Origin: Enterobacter sp. BIGb0383
GTDB taxonomy: Bacteria; Pseudomonadota; Gammaproteobacteria; Enterobacterales; Enterobacteriaceae
Length of the DNA: 64,000 nt
Reading direction: 5' to 3'
NCBI RefSeq assembly: GCF_003751845.1
Contig: NZ_RJKQ01000002.1
Span: 1,240,001 to 1,304,000, forward strand
Shown here: piece after piece, positions 19,289 to 27,443 of the stretch
Layout: each line of letters opens with the position of its first letter
Position numbering within the stretch: position 1 is the stretch's first letter
Program-made: the position numbers and the translations under genes
Notes under the pieces: generated by a model
What the model was told of the DNA's origin: nothing
The model's database searches: none
The model's input: the letters and a program-made list of their open reading frames with translations, nothing else

Positions 19289-20403
19289 GCGTGATTCTCC
19301 TTACGTAAGACTTCCTCGATACGGCGGGCAACAATCGCCAGCTGAGCCGCGTTAACGCTGCGCACGTCGGCTTCGATAATCCCTTCATTGGCTTTGTAGC
19401 CACGGAAATAGATAGCGTACTCGCCCTGCTTCAGCGCGCTGACCACCTCGCCTGCGCCAATCCCGGTGACCTTCTGATCAAACTTAATCTCCGCTCTCGC
19501 GATATCGCGCCCGGCGCTGTCCCAGACTTCACGAGCGGTCACGCCGTCCAGGGCATTGAGCTGCTGAATAAACGGGGTCATTTTTGCCACCATCTCCGCC
19601 CCGCTCTCTTTGGCGGCGGTAAGGTAGTGTTCGATGGCGCAGGTCAGACCGAGGATGCCCTCTTTCCCGACCTTCATTGCCCGGCCAATCCCCGCCGACT
19701 GGCGTTTAACCCACTCCACGTACCGGGTTTTGCCGATCACCAGACCGCTGGTCGGCCCTTCAATCGCCTTCGCGCCGCTGTAGATCACCAGGTCCGCACC
19801 GGCCCGGTAGTAGCACTGCAGATCCTCTTCCGCCGCCGCATCGACAATCAGCGGCAGGCCGTGCTCGCGGGCGACCGCGACCGCCTGCTCGACGCTAAGC
19901 ATGCTTTTCTGCACGCAGTGGTGGGACTTGATATAGAGGATCGCCGCTGTACGCGGGGTAATCGCCGCTGCCAGCTGCTGGGGCGAACATTCGTTGGCAT
20001 AGCCCGCTTCGACCAGACGGCCGCCGCCCAGCGCCACCATACTGCCGACCGGCGCACCGAAGTTCACGTTATGGCCTTTCGGCAGGACAATTTCGTTATT
20101 TTCAATTGGCGTGACGTGCAGGTTTTCCAGCAGCCAGTCGCTGTCTTTCACCAGCACCGCCGCCACCGACTGGGCAATGCCCGCCGAGGCGCAGGAGACG
20201 ACGGTCGCCCCTTCTACGTCCAGCAGCTTCGCGATGTATTCCCCGGTTTTGTTCACCAGGTCCTTCATTTCGAAGTAGTGGTTCATCCCACTTAACGCCG
20301 CCTCAACCACTTCCGGTCGCGGGGTGGAGACGCCCAGCGCCGTCATACGGCCAGACGTGTTAATCACCTGTTTTAAATCGTATTTCTCAAAAATCGAAGG
20401 CAT
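19285..20403 (-). CDS. SelA-related PLP enzyme, DgaE-like (D-glucosaminate-6-phosphate ammonia-lyase family)
   Basis: A 372-residue fold-type-I PLP protein related to selenocysteine synthase (TIGR01437 type). The Salmonella relative DgaE removes ammonia from D-glucosaminate-6-phosphate to give 2-keto-3-deoxygluconate-6-phosphate. Features seen: INTSGRMTALGVS near the N-terminus, the phosphate-cup CASAGIAQSVAA, VDAAAEEDL, and the PLP-lysine segment VIYSGAKAIEGPTSG. AGGGAG lies before the start. The start overlaps the end of the amidohydrolase gene by 17 nt. Its place between an amidohydrolase and an aldolase implies deamination of an amino-sugar acid released by the amidohydrolase; the exact substrate is inferred only. 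Confidence 0.85.
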   Translation of the reverse strand: MPSIFEKYDLKQVINTSGRMTALGVSTPRPEVVEAALSGMNHYFEMKDLVNKTGEYIAKLLDVEGATVVSCASAGIAQSVAAVLVKDSDWLLENLHVTPIENNEIVLPKGHNVNFGAPVGSMVALGGGRLVEAGYANECSPQQLAAAITPRTAAILYIKSHHCVQKSMLSVEQAVAVAREHGLPLIVDAAAEEDLQCYYRAGADLVIYSGAKAIEGPTSGLVIGKTRYVEWVKRQSAGIGRAMKVGKEGILGLTCAIEHYLTAAKESGAEMVAKMTPFIQQLNALDGVTAREVWDSAGRDIARAEIKFDQKVTGIGAGEVVSALKQGEYAIYFRGYKANEGIIEADVRSVNAAQLAIVARRIEEVLRKENHA

Positions 20404-21520
20404 GTTCAGCGCTCCCTTGTTCGGTCAACCAGCCCTTACCTGCCCGCACCGCCGCCAGCGGCACCAGCATCTGTTCGGCCTGTAAACTTTCCTGCTCCGC
20501 ATCCACCAGCAGGCACGGCTGCCTGCGCAGGGCGAAGATCGTCAGATCCCCGTCGCAGCCCACGTCCAGCCGACCTTTCTGGCTCAGCCGCAGCCCGTCG
20601 GCCGCATGACGGGTTACGCAGTCAATCACCTGCGGCAGCGACATGCCGATGGCGAGGAATTTAGACATCACGCTCGCCAGGCTGCCCACCGGGCCGTTAA
20701 GGCGGTTGCGACAGTAGATATCCGAGCTGATGGTATGGGGCAAAATGCCCTGCCGAATGGCCTGCTGCGCCACCGCAAAGCTAAAGCTCGCGGTGCCGTG
20801 GCCCACATCCAGCCGGACGCCTCGCCGAATGGCGTCGGTAATCGAGGCGCGCAGTTCACCCGACGGGGTGAGAATTCGGTTTGGCTTGCCGTTATAGCAG
20901 TGGGTAATGATGTCCCCTGAGGTCAGCAGCGCGGCAATCTCGTCGAGATCCGGCGGGGTGTTGCCGATATGCACCATCAGCGGCAGATCGCCGTTTTCAC
21001 GCTGGAAAGCTTTGGCTTTCTCCAGCGGCGTAATGCCGTTTTCACCGACCACGCTACTGCTCATTCGCGCCTTCAGGCCGACGATAAAGTCAGGGTGACG
21101 CTTCAGGGCGTCGCGCACCGCATCGCCGTCGACATGGGCCATGCTGGCCAGTTCGTTCTGCGCCACCAGCCCCACGCGGGAGATATTGAGCAACGCATAA
21201 ACCTCTGTTGCGGCCTTGCGGGTCAGGGTATAGAAGTCGTCTACGTCATCAGCCCCGGTACTTCCGGCGTCGATCACCGTGGTCACGCCGGTACGAATAC
21301 CCACGCTGTCCGGCTCATCGTGATAGATAGGCGAACGGGGATAACAGTGGACGTGGGAATCGATCCAGCCAGCGCTGACATAGTATTCACCGCCCAGATC
21401 GATGCTTTGCCGGGCCGGACCGTTCAGGTCGCCCAGCGCGGCAATTTTGCCGTCAACGATGGCGATATCCGTCAGCGTATCGTCCACCTGTCGCGCACGG
21501 CGCAGGAGTAAATCAAACAT
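20387..21520 (-). CDS. Amidohydrolase/deacetylase family metallohydrolase (EF_0837 type)
   Basis: A 377-residue metal-dependent hydrolase of the amidohydrolase superfamily (cog3964, TIGR03583 family). The metal ligands are in place: HVH (residues about 56-58), the probable carbamylated Lys150 in VGLKARM, His184 in MVHIGN, His207 in ITHCYNG and Asp267 in ISSDIYC. The start at 21520 (MFDLLLRR) is preferred to the ATG two codons earlier because AGGAG directly abuts that earlier ATG and sits 6 nt from this one. Members were long misannotated as dihydroorotases; acyl-group hydrolysis has been suggested. In this operon it could unmask an N- or O-acylated sugar acid before deamination. Confidence 0.85.
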   Translation of the reverse strand: MFDLLLRRARQVDDTLTDIAIVDGKIAALGDLNGPARQSIDLGGEYYVSAGWIDSHVHCYPRSPIYHDEPDSVGIRTGVTTVIDAGSTGADDVDDFYTLTRKAATEVYALLNISRVGLVAQNELASMAHVDGDAVRDALKRHPDFIVGLKARMSSSVVGENGITPLEKAKAFQRENGDLPLMVHIGNTPPDLDEIAALLTSGDIITHCYNGKPNRILTPSGELRASITDAIRRGVRLDVGHGTASFSFAVAQQAIRQGILPHTISSDIYCRNRLNGPVGSLASVMSKFLAIGMSLPQVIDCVTRHAADGLRLSQKGRLDVGCDGDLTIFALRRQPCLLVDAEQESLQAEQMLVPLAAVRAGKGWLTEQGSAEHAFDF

Positions 21521-21561
21521 ACGCATCTCCTGTAAGAGCGGGCGCTGTCGCGCCCGCTGGG

Positions 21562-22206
21562 TTAGCTAATAGCAATCGGGAAGAAAGAACCTAACAGCAT
21601 CGCACCGAGGATCGCGCCGCCGGTGATCGGCTTCTGCCAGATATAAAACAGCAGCGCGCCCACCAGAGAACCGACACCGATCGGGATCGAGGCGGTCATG
21701 GCGCTGAGGATAATCAGCGGCCCAAGGAAGCGGCCGGAGGCGTTACCGGCCCCCATCATCACGTCCGCCCCGTAGGTGGAGTCGCTCTGATTGATGGTGA
21801 ACTTACGCGCCAGGATAATCAGGTAGCCAATCGCCAGACCAATCACCAGACCGGTGAACAGGGAAGCGATAAAGTTCGCCACCGGGAAGACAAACCCTGC
21901 GCCGAGCAGCAGCGCCGGAACGCCGAGGCCCACGCCGGTCTGGATTGCACCGCCGATATCGAGGATCCCCACCAGCGAGCCTTCGATAATACGGGCAAAC
22001 AGGAAGCTGGCACCGAATGCCGCCACCGCGCCGTACACGCCGGTATCCATACCCGCTTTCAGCATCGCCACGAAGGCCACTTCGTTAAACGCGCCGATTC
22101 CGTACAGATAGTACATATGCGTCCCAGCGAAGACGCCGGAAGAGAGCAGGCCTACAAAGATCGGGAACGACCAGTCGGCATACCAAAAACCTTTATTCTG
22201 TTCCAT
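21562..22206 (-). CDS. DUF4310 family membrane protein
   Basis: A 214-residue, very hydrophobic protein with about six membrane spans, matching the DUF4310 family (EF_0833 type), of unknown function. It starts MEQNKGFWYADWSFPIFVGL and has glycine-rich spans such as GGAIQTGVGLGVPALLLGAG. The start has a clear AGGAG. It lies 12 bp after the DUF4311 gene and 41 bp before the amidohydrolase gene. In all clusters of this kind that I know of, it travels with DUF4311, DUF4312 and the SFCGS protein, so I infer that it is one half of a transporter for the operon's substrate. It resembles no characterised PTS or ABC permease. Confidence 0.8.
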   Translation of the reverse strand: MEQNKGFWYADWSFPIFVGLLSSGVFAGTHMYYLYGIGAFNEVAFVAMLKAGMDTGVYGAVAAFGASFLFARIIEGSLVGILDIGGAIQTGVGLGVPALLLGAGFVFPVANFIASLFTGLVIGLAIGYLIILARKFTINQSDSTYGADVMMGAGNASGRFLGPLIILSAMTASIPIGVGSLVGALLFYIWQKPITGGAILGAMLLGSFFPIAIS

Positions 22207-22218
22207 GTCGGGCTCCTG

Positions 22219-22995
22219 TTATTTGCCGCTGAGCGAGTTGTGGATCAGTTCGAGCCAGTTCGGCACGGTCAGATGGAAGGATTCGATCATCTTCATATCG
22301 AAACCGCGGAAGAAGGCGCTCAGCACAAACAGCGCGACGATGGCGGTCATCATGACTTTGGTCACGCGATTCCAGCCGCTCTCTTCCACACCTTTACCGA
22401 TCAGGATCCCCAGAACCAGACCCGGTACGGCGTTGCCCATAATCAGCTGCGCGCAGCCGCCGAAGATGGTGGCCCAGAAGCCCGATTTCTTACCGGCATC
22501 GATGGCCGCCAGCCAGAAAATCACCGGCATCACGGTGTTTACCAGCAGGTTCGCTGCCGGGACCAGAACCTTCACCGCCGTGACCTGCAGCGCTTCCGGC
22601 ACGGAAGAGGCGGTCAGGTTAAGGAAGGTCACCACGATCATGCCGATCACGCCGCAGGCAATCGCCATGCGCTTCGGATCGTGCAGGGTTTCGCCGACGT
22701 TACGGTTTTTCAGCATCAGCGCCGCCGCGCCCCAGTTAGGGATAATGCGGTGGTCAACGTCCTGCGTGAAGGAGCCCGCCGCAACCGACGAGGCCCAGGC
22801 GTTAAAGAAGAAGCCCAGCCCAAACGAGAAGTGAGACGCCGGGTCCCCTTCACAGGAGTTCAGCTCCCCCAGCGTACGAAACGCGCCCATCCCCTGAGTG
22901 GTGGGCGCATGAAACATGCGTGCAGCCCCGGCACCCACACCGACGCCCACCAGGCCGCCGATAATGAGTGATTTTATTAGTATGATTAAGAACAT
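22219..22995 (-). CDS. DUF4311 family membrane protein
   Basis: A 258-residue polytopic membrane protein of the DUF4311 family (EF_0832 type), with about seven hydrophobic segments. The N-terminal span MFLIILIKSLIIGGLVGVGV is followed by a long conserved polar loop (HAPTTQGMGAFRTLGELNSC and GDPASHFSFGLGFFFNAWAS). The start at 22995 has GAGGGC upstream; a 12-codon in-frame extension to 23031 has no support. It is probably the second membrane subunit of an uptake system with DUF4310. The conserved loop with Cys, Glu and His could take part in substrate binding. No function has been demonstrated to my knowledge. Confidence 0.8.
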   Translation of the reverse strand: MFLIILIKSLIIGGLVGVGVGAGAARMFHAPTTQGMGAFRTLGELNSCEGDPASHFSFGLGFFFNAWASSVAAGSFTQDVDHRIIPNWGAAALMLKNRNVGETLHDPKRMAIACGVIGMIVVTFLNLTASSVPEALQVTAVKVLVPAANLLVNTVMPVIFWLAAIDAGKKSGFWATIFGGCAQLIMGNAVPGLVLGILIGKGVEESGWNRVTKVMMTAIVALFVLSAFFRGFDMKMIESFHLTVPNWLELIHNSLSGK

Positions 22996-23042
22996 CTGTC
23001 TGCCCTCTTTGACCCGGTTTGTGTCTGGCACTCCGGGTTGCG

Positions 23043-23339
23043 TTATGTCGTGACGAAGTCCACTTTGTCGAGGTTAATGGCGGTCACGTTGACGGTGACG
23101 TCCAGCTCCACGCTGTACGCACGTCTTTCCCGACGTAAAAAGAAAAACAGAAATGCCTCTTTTCGCGTCGCTTGTTGCGCACGAACAACCTGCACATCCT
23201 GTGGCTCGATACGCAGTAAGATATGCGGCGATGCCTTCATCACCGCGGCCTGTACCTGGTTGAGCGCGTCGGAAAACGCACGCGCTTTAGACTCGCCCTT
23301 GCCGCTGACGCGGACCGTGGTGGTGAAGTTATCTTTCAT
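23043..23339 (-). CDS. DUF4312 family protein
   Basis: A 98-residue protein of the DUF4312 family (EF_0831 type), predicted cytoplasmic. It starts MKDNFTTTVRVSGKGESKARAF and ends in a beta-rich YSVELDVTVNVTAINLDKVD, with a basic patch FFLRRERRAYS in between. No signal peptide is visible. It begins 4 nt after the SFCGS gene stop with no clear ribosome site, so translation is likely coupled to that gene. Function unknown; it is a fixed partner of the DUF4310/4311 membrane pair and may be a soluble accessory subunit of the same complex. Confidence 0.8.
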   Translation of the reverse strand: MKDNFTTTVRVSGKGESKARAFSDALNQVQAAVMKASPHILLRIEPQDVQVVRAQQATRKEAFLFFFLRRERRAYSVELDVTVNVTAINLDKVDFVTT

Positions 23340-23343
23340 CGAT

Positions 23344-23706
23344 TCAGACGCCGTATTTTTTCTTCCAGGCCAGCACCAGACGCTCGCCCAGCTCTTCTTT
23401 GTCCATAAAGCCGAAGCCCAGCACGTTGTTGCCTTCGTTAATCGCCGTTACGCCTTCGTCGACTGAACGCATCCCGTATTTCGCTTTATAGCCGTGCTTG
23501 CTCTGGGCGGTAATCGCACCCGCGCCGCCGCTGCCGCAGAAGGAGATGCCGAAAGTCGCGTTCTCAGCTTTCATCACGTCGCCCAGCTTCATATCCGCCG
23601 CCACGCCCGGCACCACGACCGCACGGCCGCCTGCTTTTTCCACACCGGCAGCCACTTTCTGTCCCTTGCCCAGACGATCACCAATCACTACGGTTATCTG
23701 TTCCAT
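23344..23706 (-). CDS. Glycine-rich SFCGS family protein
   Basis: A 120-residue soluble protein of the family named for its SFCGS motif (TIGR03577, EF_0830 type). It shows an N-terminal VVIGDRLGKGQKVAAGVEKA, the namesake ISFCGSGGAGAITA with a single exposed-looking Cys, and GFGFMDKEELGERLV near the end. The start at 23706 (MEQITVV) is preceded by AAGGAGC; the upstream in-frame extension overlaps the PRD gene. The size, alpha/beta pattern and conserved Cys are reminiscent of PTS EIIB subunits, so a phosphoryl-carrier role is a testable guess, not established. It lies between the PRD protein and DUF4312 genes. Confidence 0.8.
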   Translation of the reverse strand: MEQITVVIGDRLGKGQKVAAGVEKAGGRAVVVPGVAADMKLGDVMKAENATFGISFCGSGGAGAITAQSKHGYKAKYGMRSVDEGVTAINEGNNVLGFGFMDKEELGERLVLAWKKKYGV

Positions 23707-23716
23707 CGTTTGCTCC

Positions 23717-24055
23717 TTACAGATTCTCTTTCGCGACTTCAAAGTGCACTGACAGCAGCCAGGACTCTTCATCGGGTAAATTGCCGAACCCGGCGACTAC
23801 CTGGCGGGCCAGGGTCATCGAATCCGCTGAAATTTCTTCGAACAGGCTGATATCCACCTCCGGCAACGGCTCGCCGGTCACCGACCGGTGTGCCATCGCA
23901 CGCACGTGCGAGGTCAGCATCTGTTCCTGTACCGCATTGGGAATAATGTTCTGGCTGGCCAGCAGGCTGTAAACCTGCTGCAGCATGCGTTCGGCAAGCT
24001 GCTCCACCCGATCCCCGGCGTCCTGTGTTACCGCTCCGTTATTCACTTGTCTCAC
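23717..24055 (-). CDS. Small PRD-domain protein (EF_0829 type)
   Basis: A 112-residue protein made almost wholly of one PTS-regulation (PRD) domain (TIGR03582 family), with candidate phospho-histidines in LTSHVRAMAHRS and LLSVHFEVAKENL. It has no DNA-binding region, so it is unlike BglG-type regulators. It is the first gene of the operon. The start is GTG: either 24055 or, with GGGGTGAG better placed, GTG 24046 (MNNGAVTQ). A stand-alone PRD could sense phosphorylation by HPr or EIIB and act on the transporter or on the PRD regulator encoded at the operon end. Function not established. Confidence 0.78.
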   Translation of the reverse strand: MRQVNNGAVTQDAGDRVEQLAERMLQQVYSLLASQNIIPNAVQEQMLTSHVRAMAHRSVTGEPLPEVDISLFEEISADSMTLARQVVAGFGNLPDEESWLLSVHFEVAKENL

Positions 24056-24114
24056 CCCATCAATAGCGCTGGGATCAAACTAACGTCAGCCGGGAAAAGT
24101 TTGTAGCGAGGTGT

Positions 24115-24134
24115 TTTCCACTTCAAAGTGGAAA
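24115..24134 (-). promoter_or_regulatory. Perfect palindrome upstream of the nine-gene operon
   Basis: TTTCCACTT-CA-AAGTGGAAA, a 20-bp dyad with perfect 9-bp arms, lies 59 bp upstream of the first GTG of the operon. It is the best candidate operator for the operon-encoded PRD regulator. No sigma-54 promoter was found nearby and the -10/-35 could not be placed. Confidence 0.5.
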
Positions 24135-24292
24135 GGGGCGAGGCATCAGTGATCTATGCCACATAAATGTGCGGGCCGGAGATTTCGTGCTGGCTTTTGC
24201 CGGGAAAGCATCGCACTGGCGTCCATAGACGCCTTCAGGACCGTCAGATTGCTTCCGCCAGAAAGGAAGGGGATAAAAAAAACTTATGAATA

Positions 24293-25027
24293 TCAGCGGG
24301 CGGAAAGAAAATAGATGCCAGGCGTGACGCCGAAACGTTGACGAAATACGGCGATATAGGCGCTGGTATTATCATAGCCATACTGCGCTGCAACCTGTGC
24401 AACTGGCAGCCCCGCCGCCAGTCCCTCCAGCGAACGTAGGATCCGCGCCTGTTGCCGCCAGCGTGCAAAGGTTAAACCGGTCTGCCCGATAAACAACCGG
24501 CTAAGCGTACGGCCGCTCAGCCCGGCACAGGCAGCCAGATCTGCCTGTCGACGATCATCATCCGGGTGTGCCAGTAATTGCTGTGCGACCGTCCGGGCAC
24601 GTTTATCAACGGGAAGCAGCAACTGAAGCGCCGCCGTCGGCGACTGCAAAAATGCATCCAGGAGTACGCCGATAAGCCGTAGCCGGACCGCCTCGCTATC
24701 CCCCTGCCCACGACGCGCCAGACGAGCCAGCAGTGCCGTCAGAAAATCGTCCGCCGTCACCAGCGTGGGTTCGCCCGGCATCGCGTCGCAAAGGTCGGGC
24801 GGAAGCAACAGGCTCCAGCCCTGTATTTCACCGCAGGCCACCGACTGATGAAAACATCCTGGCGGCAACCAGCCTGCGCAGCCTGGCGTCAACGCCCACT
24901 GCCCACCGGGCGTGATCAGGGAAATCATTCCCTTCGTTAGCCAGTAAAACTGCCCTTCGGCATGATGATGGCTGGGCGTTTGCGTTCGGTTGTCATGTTC
25001 AAGTCTGGTCGCGTGAAATGGCGTCAT
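24293..25027 (-). CDS. AraC family transcriptional regulator
   Basis: A 244-residue regulator with an N-terminal cupin half (HHHAEGQFYWLTKGMISLIT and PGCAGWLPPGCFHQS) and a C-terminal AraC/XylS double helix-turn-helix (LAACAGLSGRTLSRLFIGQTG and VAAQYGYDNTSAYIAVFRQRFG). It is of the short YdeC/NimR-like type that commonly controls a divergent neighbour. The divergent gene 95 bp away encodes a SnoaL-like protein, its probable target. The inducer is unknown. It is not present at this locus in K-12. Confidence 0.88.
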   Translation of the reverse strand: MTPFHATRLEHDNRTQTPSHHHAEGQFYWLTKGMISLITPGGQWALTPGCAGWLPPGCFHQSVACGEIQGWSLLLPPDLCDAMPGEPTLVTADDFLTALLARLARRGQGDSEAVRLRLIGVLLDAFLQSPTAALQLLLPVDKRARTVAQQLLAHPDDDRRQADLAACAGLSGRTLSRLFIGQTGLTFARWRQQARILRSLEGLAAGLPVAQVAAQYGYDNTSAYIAVFRQRFGVTPGIYFLSAR

Positions 25028-25121
25028 TATGGCTTATTCCCCGTATATCACGTCTGAATGCGATTATTATGCCATCAACATCGCCGGTTATCCTTGTGGC
25101 TTCTGCTATAAGGAGACACTG

Positions 25122-25514
25122 ATGAACACTAACCGCCGTACCGTCCTTGAGGCGCTCGCGATAATTAGCGAACCCGCCCACAGCCCCGAACGCATCGCCA
25201 GCTGGTTTGACCCGGATTATCAGCAGCAGGTGGACGGTCACGTTCTCAATTACGCACAGTTTCTGATCCATATGGCTACGCTTAAAACGCTCACCCGCCG
25301 GATGACAATTGACGTAAAGGCCATCGCAGATAATGGGGACACGGTGCTAACGCATCATCAGGTCAACGTCACAAAACAGGACGGGCAAACCAGTCGGATT
25401 GAGGTTCTGGCACACTTTCAGTGTCGTGAGGGCAGGATTGTTCGCTGCGATGAACTGACCCGTCTGCTCACAGGCGATCCGGCGGATGCCGATCTGGGAC
25501 AGCGTGTCGCATAA
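25122..25514 (+). CDS. SnoaL-like (NTF2-fold) protein
   Basis: A 130-residue protein with the NTF2/SnoaL cone pattern: N-terminal helices with WFDPDYQQQVDGHVLNYAQF, then strands MTIDVKAIADNGDTVLTHHQVNV and RIEVLAHFQCREGRIVRCDEL. Such proteins act as small isomerases, hydrolases or ligand binders; no catalytic set can be assigned here. The start at 25122 follows a strong AAGGAG; the longer frame to 25029 runs into the divergent promoter. It is paired with the divergent AraC-type regulator, suggesting regulated expression. A terminator separates it from convergent cybC. Confidence 0.72.
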   Translation: MNTNRRTVLEALAIISEPAHSPERIASWFDPDYQQQVDGHVLNYAQFLIHMATLKTLTRRMTIDVKAIADNGDTVLTHHQVNVTKQDGQTSRIEVLAHFQCREGRIVRCDELTRLLTGDPADADLGQRVA

Positions 25515-25546
25515 GAAAAAACGCCAGCCGGTGAAACCGACTGGCG
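25515..25546. terminator. Terminator between the SnoaL-like gene and cybC
   Basis: CGCCAG (25522-25527) and CTGGCG (25541-25546) with inner CGGT/ACCG form a hairpin. The A-run at 25515-25520 gives a T-tract for the minus strand, so it is mainly the cybC terminator. Confidence 0.8.
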
Positions 25547-25552
25547 GAGGGA

Positions 25553-25939
25553 TTAACGGTATTTCTTGTGGTATGTGTTGCGGGTGGTTTTAAACTCTTC
25601 CGAGGCCGCCTGTGCCTCTTTTACTTTACCGGCTTCGGCCAGCTTCAGCGCGCCGTCGATCTGGCCGACAAGTACGTCAAAACCGTGGCGATAATCTTTC
25701 ATCTCCGCGCTATCTGCCGCTTTACCTTCGAGCTTCGGCGGGGTCGCTTTCTGGGCGTCCAGCGCAGCGGTACGCATCGCATTCAGGGCGGTTTTCATCT
25801 CGCCTGCGTCATTCGTTTTCTGGACGATCTGCAGGTTTTCAGCCAGGGTATCCATATCCTCACCCAGGTCCGCAGCAAAGGCCACGGAACCGAACGCCAG
25901 AGAGGAGACGGCCAGCATCGTTAAGAGTTGTTTACGCAT
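25553..25939 (-). CDS. cybC: Cytochrome b562
   Basis: A soluble periplasmic four-helix-bundle haem protein of 128 residues. A 22-residue signal peptide ([22 protein letters not shown]) precedes the mature N-terminus [10 protein letters not shown]. The haem ligands are Met7 of the mature chain (GEDM) and His102 in NTYHKKYR near the end, as in E. coli b562; with no CxxCH, haem binding is non-covalent. Its electron partner is unknown. The reading frame is complete here. It is the gene before pmbA in the same direction, with 57 bp between them. Confidence 0.96.
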   Translation of the reverse strand: MRKQLLTMLAVSSLAFGSVAFAADLGEDMDTLAENLQIVQKTNDAGEMKTALNAMRTAALDAQKATPPKLEGKAADSAEMKDYRHGFDVLVGQIDGALKLAEAGKVKEAQAASEEFKTTRNTYHKKYR

Positions 25940-25996
25940 TGCTCACTTCCTTTATTGTTATAAAAAAGGTGGGCGTAGCGCGCCACGCCCGCCAGA

Positions 25997-27349
25997 TTAC
26001 TGTCCGGCGATTTTCATCTCCGGCAGCAGTACAGAACCACACTGGATGTTGCTGCGCGTTTCGATATCGTCACCAACGGTAACAATGCTGCGCCACATCT
26101 CTTTAAGGTTACCGGCGATGGTGATTTCGCTCACCGGATACTGAATTTCGCCGTTTTCGACCCAGAAGCCGGACGCACCGCGGGAGTAGTCCCCGGTCAC
26201 GCCGCTGACGCCCTGGCCCATTAATTCAGTGACCACCAGGCCGGTGCCCATCTCTTTCAGCATCTGCTCGAAGCTCAGCCCCTGGCCTTTGATGCGCCAG
26301 TTATGGATTCCACCTGCGTGCCCGGTGCTTTTCAGCCCCAGCTTGCGCGCGGAGTAGTTAGTCAGCAGCCACTGGGTCAGCACGCCGTCTTTAATAATAT
26401 CGCGGCGGGACGTCATCACACCTTCGCTGTCGAACGGCGTCGAGGCCAGGCCTTTCAGCAGGTGCGGATGCTCTTCAATGGTCAGCCACTCCGGCAGAAT
26501 TTGCTGGCCGAGAGAATCGAGCAGGAAGGTGGATTTACGGTAGACCGCCCCACCGGCAATGGCCCCGACCAGATGACCGAAGAGGCCGGTCGCGACTTCA
26601 TTGGCGAAAATAACCGGCGCTTTCATGGTGGACAGTTTACGCGGAGCAAGGCGTGAGAGCGTACGGCGGGCGCATTCGGCACCGACCCACTCCGGGCTTT
26701 GCAGATCGCCCAGCGCCCGGCCAATGGTGTAGGCGTAGTCGCGTTCCATATCACCGTTATGTTCGGCAATCACGCAGCTGGACAGGGAATGACGGGTGGA
26801 GCAGTAGCTTTGCAGCATGCCGTGGCTGTTGCCGAACACTTTGATGCCGTAGTGGCTATTAAAGCTGCCGCCTTCGGTATTGGTAATGCGCTTATCCGCT
26901 TCAAGAGAGGCTTTTTCAGCGCGGGCCGCCAGTTCAATCGCTTCGTCCGGGCTGACTTCTGCCGGGTGGAACAGATCAAGATCCGGGGCGTCAAACGCCA
27001 GCAGCTCTTTGTCCGCCACGCCCGCGCACGGGTCCGGCGAGGTATAGCGAGCAATATCCAGCGCCGCCTGCACGGTGCGGGCAATCGCCTCCGGGCTTAA
27101 GTCGGTCGATGAGGCGCTGCCTTTGCGGTTCTGATGATAAACGGTGATGCCCAGCGCACCATCGCTATTAAATTCGACATTCTCCACCTCGCCATAGCGG
27201 GTGCTGACACCGATACCGGTGGTTTTGCTCACGGCCACTTCCGCGCCGTCTGAATGCGCGGAGGCGAGTTCCAGCGCGGTGGATACGGCTTTTTCCAGTA
27301 CTTTGCGCTGCTCTGCAACTTCTGTGATTACTTTCATCGCGAATGCCAT
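25997..27349 (-). CDS. pmbA: Metalloprotease PmbA (TldE)
   Basis: The 450-residue TldE subunit of the TldD/TldE zinc protease, which matures microcin B17 and degrades CcdA and other unfolded peptides in the cytoplasm. TldE lacks the catalytic HEXXH (this is carried by TldD), consistent with none being seen here. Recognised blocks are [43 protein letters not shown] and [15 protein letters not shown] near the C-terminus. The start at 27349 (MAFAMKVI) matches the E. coli protein; an in-frame extension crosses the divergent darP gene and is rejected. tldD is not in this window. Confidence 0.97.
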   Translation of the reverse strand: MAFAMKVITEVAEQRKVLEKAVSTALELASAHSDGAEVAVSKTTGIGVSTRYGEVENVEFNSDGALGITVYHQNRKGSASSTDLSPEAIARTVQAALDIARYTSPDPCAGVADKELLAFDAPDLDLFHPAEVSPDEAIELAARAEKASLEADKRITNTEGGSFNSHYGIKVFGNSHGMLQSYCSTRHSLSSCVIAEHNGDMERDYAYTIGRALGDLQSPEWVGAECARRTLSRLAPRKLSTMKAPVIFANEVATGLFGHLVGAIAGGAVYRKSTFLLDSLGQQILPEWLTIEEHPHLLKGLASTPFDSEGVMTSRRDIIKDGVLTQWLLTNYSARKLGLKSTGHAGGIHNWRIKGQGLSFEQMLKEMGTGLVVTELMGQGVSGVTGDYSRGASGFWVENGEIQYPVSEITIAGNLKEMWRSIVTVGDDIETRSNIQCGSVLLPEMKIAGQ

Positions 27350-27443
27350 AATGTAGAGAGAATTTCTTTGAAGTCTAACAGAGAACCGTTTTTCAGTGCG
27401 CGCCTTAACTGGTAACATTAGCCTCTTTTTTAAGGAGCCTGAG

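Noticed and set aside
22117-22971. 284-codon plus-strand frame opposite DUF4310/DUF4311 genes
   Set aside because: Very rich in His, Arg and Gln, as antisense of membrane-protein genes usually is; no homology seen.
24056-24292. Possible sigma-54 promoter before the nine-gene operon (as in the Salmonella dga operon)
   Set aside because: TGGCAT occurs, but the GC of the -12 element is not at the required distance, and the local regulator is not of the sigma-54 activator type.
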